A DNA stretch of 32,208 nt from Thermoplasmata archaeon (lineage in GTDB: Archaea > Thermoplasmatota > Thermoplasmata > Halarchaeoplasmatales > Halarchaeoplasmataceae), in the NCBI GenBank assembly GCA_019594305.1, contig JAFDTZ010000003.1, forward strand, positions 1 to 32,208, written 5' to 3'. The notes beneath the pieces are model-generated. The model did not search any database. It was not told the DNA's origin and was given only the letters and a program-made list of their open reading frames with translations. A program made the position numbers and the translations under genes. Positions 27,746 through 32,208 of this stretch are shown piece by piece; within the stretch, counting starts at the first letter, position 1; each line of letters begins with the position of its first letter.

Positions 27746-28689
27746 CGGATATAAAGGAGTTAGGCGAGTTCGGATTGTTGGAGCGTTTGACCGGTGACAT
27801 AAAACCGGGACATGGTGTCGTAAAAGGTATAGGCGACGACTGTGCGGTTATCGAGGGAGAAGATTTTTACAAACTCGTTACAACTGATATGTTGGTATCT
27901 GGTGACCATTTCAGATGCGACTGGCACAGTCCCTGGCAGATAGGTTGGAAGTCCATTGTGGTGAACGTATCCGATATAGCCTCCATGGGCGGTCTGCCGG
28001 ACTACGCCCTTGTATCCATGGCCTTACCCGACGGGACGGAGGTGGAGTTCATGGAAGAGGTGTTCAAAGGTATGAAGGATGCCTGCGATTCACATGGAGT
28101 CGATATAATAGGTGGTGACACAACCCACGGGAACGAGCTTGTTATCAATGTTGCAATGCTGGGGCATGTGGAGCGTGAATTACTGTGCCTGAGGAGTGAT
28201 GCCCGTCTAGGCGATATGATTTGTATCACGGGCGATCTGGGTAAAAGCTGGGCCGGCCTTGAGCTCCTGAGGGCTAGCAAAACGGGTTACACCGAATTTT
28301 ACCTTCAACCCCAATGCCAACTCGATACCGGAAGAATGCTGGCACCCTACGTTAACGCAATGATAGACGTAAGTGACGGCCTGGCCTCTGAGGTTAAGCA
28401 CATATGTCGTGAGAGTGGTGTCGGTGCCGAAATAAAAATGAAGGATATTCCGATATCAGAAAAAACCATTGAAGCCGGCTCAAGTCTAGGTAAGGATCCT
28501 TTAGAATGGGCCCTTTCGGGTGGGGAAGATTTTGAGCTACTGTACACGGTATCCCGTGAGCAATACAAAAACGTCAAAAGCACGGGTCCGATAGTCATCG
28601 GCTCGATTTTAGACGACGGCGTGTATCTTTTTGACGGTCATAGGAAACCATTGAAAGGCGGATACGATCACTTCAAGAGGGATGGTTAG
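27742..28689 (+). CDS. thiL: Thiamine-monophosphate kinase
   Basis: ThiL phosphorylates thiamine monophosphate to the diphosphate with ATP. Visible are GIGDDCAVIEGE near the N-terminus, VTTDMLVSGDHFRCDW, WKSIVVNVSDIASMGG, IIGGDTTHG, MIDVSDGLASEVKHI (metal-binding VSDGL) and SGGEDFELLYTV. The 315-residue length is normal. I chose ATG 27742, which overlaps the thiE stop (ATGA), over the GTG nine bases upstream. The gene ends four bases into the convergent GNAT gene. It shares the PurM-like fold with the HypE-like protein encoded upstream but is clearly distinct from it. Confidence 0.95.
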   Translation: MTDIKELGEFGLLERLTGDIKPGHGVVKGIGDDCAVIEGEDFYKLVTTDMLVSGDHFRCDWHSPWQIGWKSIVVNVSDIASMGGLPDYALVSMALPDGTEVEFMEEVFKGMKDACDSHGVDIIGGDTTHGNELVINVAMLGHVERELLCLRSDARLGDMICITGDLGKSWAGLELLRASKTGYTEFYLQPQCQLDTGRMLAPYVNAMIDVSDGLASEVKHICRESGVGAEIKMKDIPISEKTIEAGSSLGKDPLEWALSGGEDFELLYTVSREQYKNVKSTGPIVIGSILDDGVYLFDGHRKPLKGGYDHFKRDG

Positions 28690-29156
28690 AGTTCTTTCCT
28701 CTTTCGTAGGAGGTAGGTCTCATAGCCGCACTCACTCCAGAATTCGTTAGCTATATCGTTTTCAGGCGCAACGGTAACAACAGCTAGTCTGACACCTTTT
28801 CTTCGAATCCAGTCTTCCGCTGCCTGCACCAAAAGACTACCTATGCCCTCCTCCCTCCTGTTTTCCTTTATATATATATCCATTATGACTCCCATGTATC
28901 TAACACTGAAAAAAGATGCTCGCTTCCTCAATGTAGCACTGGCAAAGCCGAGGATCTCGTTATTATCTTTTGCGACGAACGTTGTATAGTTTTCCTCCTC
29001 TATATTCTCCTCCATCATGCCTAGCCACTGTTTTTTTGGATCTTTCGAAAGATTGTATCCCTTCATTATCTTTTCATGCATTCTAGCTAATTCGTACCAC
29101 AAATTCGCTAATTCGTAGAGGTCTTCCTTTCTAGCTTTCCTTACTCTTATGTTCAT
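28686..29156 (-). CDS. GNAT-family N-acetyltransferase
   Basis: A 156-residue RimI-like protein. Motif order is IRVRKARKEDLYELANLWYELA, the central strand FVAKDNNEILGFASATL, the acetyl-CoA loop IYIKENRREEGIGSLLVQAAEDW (R-x-x-G-I-G) and the final VAPENDIANEFWSECGYETY. Substrate specificity cannot be inferred. The start ATG 29156 is preferred over the GTG at 29165. The gene's end overlaps thiL's end by four bases in convergent orientation. Confidence 0.88.
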   Translation of the reverse strand: MNIRVRKARKEDLYELANLWYELARMHEKIMKGYNLSKDPKKQWLGMMEENIEEENYTTFVAKDNNEILGFASATLRKRASFFSVRYMGVIMDIYIKENRREEGIGSLLVQAAEDWIRRKGVRLAVVTVAPENDIANEFWSECGYETYLLRKRKEL

Positions 29157-29256
29157 GGGCAACACTAGATGTTATCCTATTCAAAGGTATTTTGTATTAA
29201 TATATATCTGTAATATCGTCGAAATTATTCTTTGATAGCATCGAAAAGGGATAAAA

Positions 29257-29306
29257 CTATAAATATGCAAAGGCATTAGGGAGGGTAAAATAGAGAATAT
29301 TGGAGG
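29257..29306 (+). promoter_or_regulatory. TATA box and ribosome-binding site of tuf
   Basis: ACTATAAATA (29257-29266) is a strong TATA box. GGAGG (29302-29306) is an excellent Shine-Dalgarno site eight bases before the ATG at 29315. Unlike most genes in the window, this highly expressed gene would have a leader of roughly 20-25 bases. Confidence 0.6.
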
Positions 29307-29314
29307 CATAAAAC

Positions 29315-30592
29315 ATGGCAGAAAAACCACATTTGAACCTCGTGTTCATCGGCCACGTAGACCACGGGAAGTCAACCCTTGTGGGTCGTACCCTGTTCGA
29401 GACAGGGGCAGTCGAAGCTCACAAGATCGCGGAATACAAGAAAAAGGCAGAAGAAATGGGTAAGGGTACCTTTGAGTTTGCCTGGGTAATGGATCGTTTA
29501 AAGGAAGAAAGAGAACGAGGTCTTACGATAGACGTAATGCACCAGCGGTTCGACACCGATAAGTATTATTTCACAATCATAGACGCCCCAGGACACCGAG
29601 ATTTTGTAAAAAACATGATCACAGGTACTAGCCAAGCAGACGCTGCAGTTATGGTTGTAGCCGCACCCGAAGGTATCATGGCTCAAACAAGGGAACACGC
29701 ATTCCTTGCAAGAACATTAGGCGTAGGTCAGTTAATAGTTGCAGTTAACAAGATGGACGCGACAAAACCGGAGTACAGCGAAGAAAGATTCAATGCTGTG
29801 AAAGATGATATGACCAAGTTGCTTAAGCAAATTGGTTACAAGGATGAACAATATCAAATACTTCCATTAAGTGGACTCCAGGGTGATAATGTTAAAGAAA
29901 AGAGTGATAATTTGCCTTGGTGGGACGGAACACAGTTCCTTAAAGCAATCGATAATTTGAATGTTCCGGAGAAACCCATCAACAAACCACTTAGGTTACC
30001 CGTGCAGGACGTATACACTATTACCGGAATCGGTACTGTCCCTGTAGGAAGAGTTGAAACAGGCGTGATGAAACCCGGGGACAAGATAATGTTCAATCCT
30101 GCGAATGTTACAGGAGAGGTAAAATCTATAGAACAGCATCACGAACAGATCCCAAAAGCTGAACCCGGCGATAACTGCGGATTCAACGTTAGAGGTGTAG
30201 GTAAGAACGACATTAGAAGAGGCGATGTTGCAGGACCTGTCGACAACCCACCAACTGTTGCAGAAACATTCGATGCCCGCATCATCATCCTAGACCATCC
30301 AAGTGTAGTCACCGTAGGATATACACCGGTGTTCCATGCCCATACGGCCCAGGTAGCTTGCACTTTCATAGAGTTAAAGCAAAAACTGAATCCTAGGACC
30401 GGAGAGGTAGTTGAAGAGAATCCAACCATCCTCAAAAATGGCGATGCCGCAATAGTGACCGTGAAGCCCACAAGGTTGTTCTCACTTGAGACTGCAAAGG
30501 ACTTCCCGGAGATGGCAAGATTCGCTATTAGGGACATGGGGAAAACAGTTGCTGCGGGACAGTGCATCAGCATTGTGCCGAAGAAAATGTAA
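29315..30592 (+). CDS. tuf: Translation elongation factor 1-alpha
   Basis: EF-1A delivers aminoacyl-tRNA to the ribosome with GTP. The 425-residue protein has G1 GHVDHGKST (13-21), the archaeal/eukaryotic insertion [29 protein letters not shown] (G2), DAPGHRDF (G3), NKMD (G4) and SGLQGDN (G5 region), followed by domains 2 and 3. The archaeal type is clear from the [19 protein letters not shown] stretch. uS10 follows 50 bases downstream, the order common in archaea. A T-rich run after the stop (TTTTTATT, about 30610) could be a terminator or the next promoter. Confidence 0.98.
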   Translation: MAEKPHLNLVFIGHVDHGKSTLVGRTLFETGAVEAHKIAEYKKKAEEMGKGTFEFAWVMDRLKEERERGLTIDVMHQRFDTDKYYFTIIDAPGHRDFVKNMITGTSQADAAVMVVAAPEGIMAQTREHAFLARTLGVGQLIVAVNKMDATKPEYSEERFNAVKDDMTKLLKQIGYKDEQYQILPLSGLQGDNVKEKSDNLPWWDGTQFLKAIDNLNVPEKPINKPLRLPVQDVYTITGIGTVPVGRVETGVMKPGDKIMFNPANVTGEVKSIEQHHEQIPKAEPGDNCGFNVRGVGKNDIRRGDVAGPVDNPPTVAETFDARIIILDHPSVVTVGYTPVFHAHTAQVACTFIELKQKLNPRTGEVVEENPTILKNGDAAIVTVKPTRLFSLETAKDFPEMARFAIRDMGKTVAAGQCISIVPKKM

Positions 30593-30642
30593 AACCCCTT
30601 TCCAAACCTTTTTATTATACCCATTTTTCTGAGGAATCGAAG

Positions 30643-30954
30643 ATGGCACAAAGAGCTAGAATTTCACTGAGCGGGACGAGCCCACAACGCGTGGACGACA
30701 TATGCAATCAAATCAAGAGAATTTCCGAAAGAACAGGTGTAGCTATCAAAGGACCTATCCCACTACCCACCAAAAAATTGGTAGTACCCTGCAGAAAGTC
30801 ACCGGACGGAGAGGGTTCTGAGACCTGGGAACGATGGGAGATGAGAATTCATAAAAGACTTATCGACATCGATGCAGACGAAAGAGCACTTAGACAGCTC
30901 ATGCGGATACAGGTTCCCGATGAAGTTCAGATTGAGATAGTATTGAAGGGTTAG
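30643..30954 (+). CDS. rpsJ: Ribosomal protein uS10
   Basis: The 103-residue 30S protein begins [21 protein letters not shown]. The [42 protein letters not shown] core is diagnostic of archaeal and eukaryotic S10/uS20-type S10. The longer frame from 30562 is rejected because it overlaps the end of tuf and its extra residues are unlike S10. A TATA-like TTTTTATTATACCC (30609-30622) and a GAGG at about 30631 sit before the ATG, so it may be transcribed both with tuf and alone. Confidence 0.97.
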   Translation: MAQRARISLSGTSPQRVDDICNQIKRISERTGVAIKGPIPLPTKKLVVPCRKSPDGEGSETWERWEMRIHKRLIDIDADERALRQLMRIQVPDEVQIEIVLKG

Positions 30955-31062
30955 TATTGGACTCATACTTTCGTTCACGTATCTTATAATAGATTATGTA
31001 ATGAAGGTTAGACCTATCTACTTTCCAAAACCCTTATAGATATGTACATTATAATCTGGTTG

Positions 31063-31286
31063 TTCGCAAACAGCTCATTTCGGGCCCATAGATATTGGCT
31101 CAATCAAAGATTCGCAGGGAACTTGTTCCTGCTCTCGTCAATTTAAAAAAATTGACGATTCAGCTCATCTATGCACCCACTTATTCACTCACGTTCATTC
31201 GTGGGCCCATAGACATTGGCTCAACAAAAAGTGTTCAGCCTATCGATGGCCCCTCATTCGCAACAGCTCATTTCGGGCCCATAGAT
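31063..31286 (+). repeat. Three copies of the tRNA-Ala 5' end with flanking repeats
   Basis: GGGCCCATAGA, the first eleven bases of the tRNA-Ala, occurs at 31082, 31203 and 31275 (the last is the tRNA). A 24-bp block including ACAGCTCATTTC and the tRNA 5' bases is identical at 31070-31093 and 31263-31286, 193 bp apart. The first two copies continue ATATTGGCTCAA or ACATTGGCTCAA and are not tRNAs. Between them lie hairpins, one perfect: arms CGTCAATTT and AAATTGACG at 31136-31157. A TATA-like element (CTTATAGATA, about 31033-31042) may drive a long precursor through to the tRNA. No protein gene is supported from 30955 to 31274. Confidence 0.7.
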
Positions 31287-31348
31287 CAGACCGGAAGATC
31301 GCGACCTTTGCAAGGTTGAGGCCGCGGGTTCAAATCCCGCTGGGTCCA
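31275..31348 (+). tRNA. tRNA-Ala (anticodon TGC)
   Basis: The 74-base cloverleaf is complete. The acceptor GGGCCCA pairs with TGGGTCC and includes the G3-U70 wobble pair that defines alanine identity. The anticodon stem is CGACC/GGTTG, with loop TTTGCAA giving anticodon TGC. The T arm is GCGGG-TTCAAAT-CCCGC and the discriminator is A at 31348. CCA is not encoded (the DNA continues CTC). No intron is present. The gene is flanked on both sides by partial copies of its own ends. Confidence 0.93.
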
Positions 31349-31880
31349 CTCAACTTCGTTTCGTGTCCCATTCGGGATTTGAAAACACGTGGGAACAAGT
31401 TTCCACTACTCACAAATTTTCGCTGAAAATTTGTTCGTCCCGCTGGGTGAGTTTAATTTGATAAACGAGCTATTAGAAAGCGCCAGCTTTGTTATTGGTC
31501 CATTAAAACTTTTTTTAGTGGACATCGAAAAGTTCGTTAGATCTTTTGGAGGGGTCCATTTATTTTCGAAGAAAATCAATGGGCACAGAGAATGCGATAG
31601 CTTTCTTTGGGGTCCACTCCACTATGTTTCGTGTCCTCATCGGGATTTTTCAACTCGTTGGAATTATAAATTCCACTTGCTCACAAAACATAGTTTTGTT
31701 CAACAATGGGGGACACGTTTCCCACGGTCACAAATTTTCGGTGAAAATTTGTTGTAAACTGGAATCGCTGATTCCAGTAATTCACAAATCGAGAACGATT
31801 TGTTCGTCCCGCTGGGCGAGTTTCCACATGTAAACGAGCTATTTGAGAGAGCATCTGATTTTGATAGACCAAATACCCAG
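31335..31880 (+). repeat. Hairpin-rich degenerate repeat cluster with copies of the tRNA-Ala 3' end
   Basis: TCCCGCTGGG from the tRNA T-arm/acceptor recurs at 31438 and 31807, and GGTCCACTC at about 31345 and 31612. Two diverged units (31341-31500 and 31609-31880) share the order GTCCACTC, GTTTCGTGTCC, CGGGATTT, hairpins, CGTCCCGCTGGG, GAGTTT, AAACGAGCTATT. Perfect or near-perfect short-loop hairpins occur at 31389-31406, 31412-31434, 31477-31490, 31562-31576, 31659-31675, 31683-31699, 31730-31752, 31758-31778 and 31784-31803. Equivalent positions carry different but self-complementary arms. No convincing protein is encoded, so this 550-base stretch is best seen as a structured repeat region. 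Confidence 0.7.
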
Positions 31881-31901
31881 TTCATGAAAAAAGAAAGGGC
31901 G

Positions 31902-32117
31902 TTAGCTTCTTCTATGTCCAAGGAAAAAGATAACCCAGATGTAGTACCCTGCAATCACAGCAATCACTCCGAAAAGATGCAAAAAGAAGTATCCTATGAC
32001 CAGTGAAATCAACCATACCCAACGATATTTACTTTCTACTCTCCTTCTGGTCATGTCCCAAGACAGCCAAAACAGTACAATTAACGCCAAGATGAGGTCT
32101 AATATTTGATAAAGCAT
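31902..32117 (-). CDS. Small two-helix membrane protein
   Basis: The 71-residue protein has hydrophobic helices at about residues 3-19 (ILDLILALIVLFWLSW) and 33-65 (VWLISLVIGYFFLHLFGVIAVIAGYYIWVIFF, which may form one long or two short segments), separated by a strongly basic loop MTRRRVESKYR. The arrangement loosely recalls the PLDc_N-type membrane domain, but the match is weak. It starts ten bases after the end of the preceding gene on the same strand, so the two form an operon. Confidence 0.65.
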   Translation of the reverse strand: MLYQILDLILALIVLFWLSWDMTRRRVESKYRWVWLISLVIGYFFLHLFGVIAVIAGYYIWVIFFLGHRRS

Positions 32118-32126
32118 ATTCTTAAC

Positions 32127-32208
32127 TCACTTTTTTCTATGTATTAAACGATGTGCAACATATTCGAGAAAATCTCTGCCTTCAGAATGTAATTCTACGG
32201 CATTTAAC
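32127..32208 (-). CDS. C-terminal end of a gene cut by the window edge
   Basis: On the minus strand the frame enters from the window edge and ends LNAVELHSEGRDFLEY followed by VAHRLIHRKK and TGA (32127-32129). Its amphipathic, charged end looks like a real protein tail and it lies just upstream of the small membrane protein gene. I do not recognise the family from 26 residues. Confidence 0.5.
   Translation of the reverse strand, partial: LNAVELHSEGRDFLEYVAHRLIHRKK

Noticed and set aside
30562-30642. Longer reading frame upstream of uS10
   Set aside because: It overlaps the end of tuf, and uS10 proteins begin at the MAQRARIS stretch.
31063-31880. CRISPR array
   Set aside because: The repeats are irregular, diverged and not separated by uniform spacers, and no cas genes are present.
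31389-32006. Open frames of 60-120 codons on both strands inside the hairpin cluster
   Set aside because: The frames follow the repeats and palindromes, have no family resemblance, promoter or ribosome-binding site, and differ between repeat units.

Overview
The window reads as a stretch of an archaeal chromosome. EF-1A is followed by uS10, genes start 25-35 bases downstream of A/T-rich TATA boxes (many apparently leaderless), and there is a GAN/RecJ-like DHH nuclease, an archaeal-type Thi4 and an archaeal COG2522-type regulator. A euryarchaeote, perhaps of the Thermoplasmatota, fits the large HTH-ATPase-TPR protein and the NAD-dependent DNA ligase, but that placement is inference. No rRNA, CRISPR array or complete insertion sequence was seen.

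Layout. 1-5135: a multi-membrane protein of unknown role, a cupin, kynureninase, a MOT1-type molybdate/sulfate transporter, a metallo-beta-lactamase-fold protein and HypC. 5136-5551: a gap with a tandem inverted-repeat element. 5552-14113: a sulfur and thiamine block, with metY, a small Cys-rich HTH regulator, an mccA-methyltransferase-mccB operon on the minus strand, and a divergent operon thi4 - unknown - thiF-like E1 - cysteine desulfurase. A 19-bp inverted-repeat motif recurs at four promoters here (metY, the regulator, mccA, thi4), which suggests one sulfur regulon. 14165-15708 (minus): a stand-alone ThiI catalytic domain, a small partner, and a HEPN/MNT pair whose nucleotidyltransferase is frameshifted. 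15876-19602: polX and ligA overlap and form a DNA-repair operon. 19603-21583: a scarred interval with a zinc-ribbon gene lacking a start, a membrane protein, a RelE-type toxin-antitoxin pair, and duplicated tail ends of the membrane gene, ligA and the DHH nuclease gene. 21584-30954: DHH nuclease, HTH-ATPase-TPR protein, HypE-like AIR-synthase protein, a zinc-ribbon membrane protein, thiE-thiL, a GNAT acetyltransferase, tuf and rpsJ. 30955-31901: one tRNA-Ala(TGC), preceded by copies of its 5' end and followed by a hairpin-rich repeat cluster carrying copies of its 3' end. The window closes with a small membrane protein and a partial gene.

How the genes work together. MetY can turn sulfide and O-acetylhomoserine into homocysteine. 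The CBS-type enzyme and cystathionine gamma-lyase can carry that sulfur to cysteine. The desulfurase and E1 can mobilise cysteine sulfur. Thi4, ThiE and ThiL cover the thiazole, coupling and final phosphorylation steps of thiamine diphosphate synthesis. Most novel in my view are the shared sulfur/thiamine operator, the Cys-type Thi4 in an operon with a desulfurase, and the palindrome cluster around tRNA-Ala.
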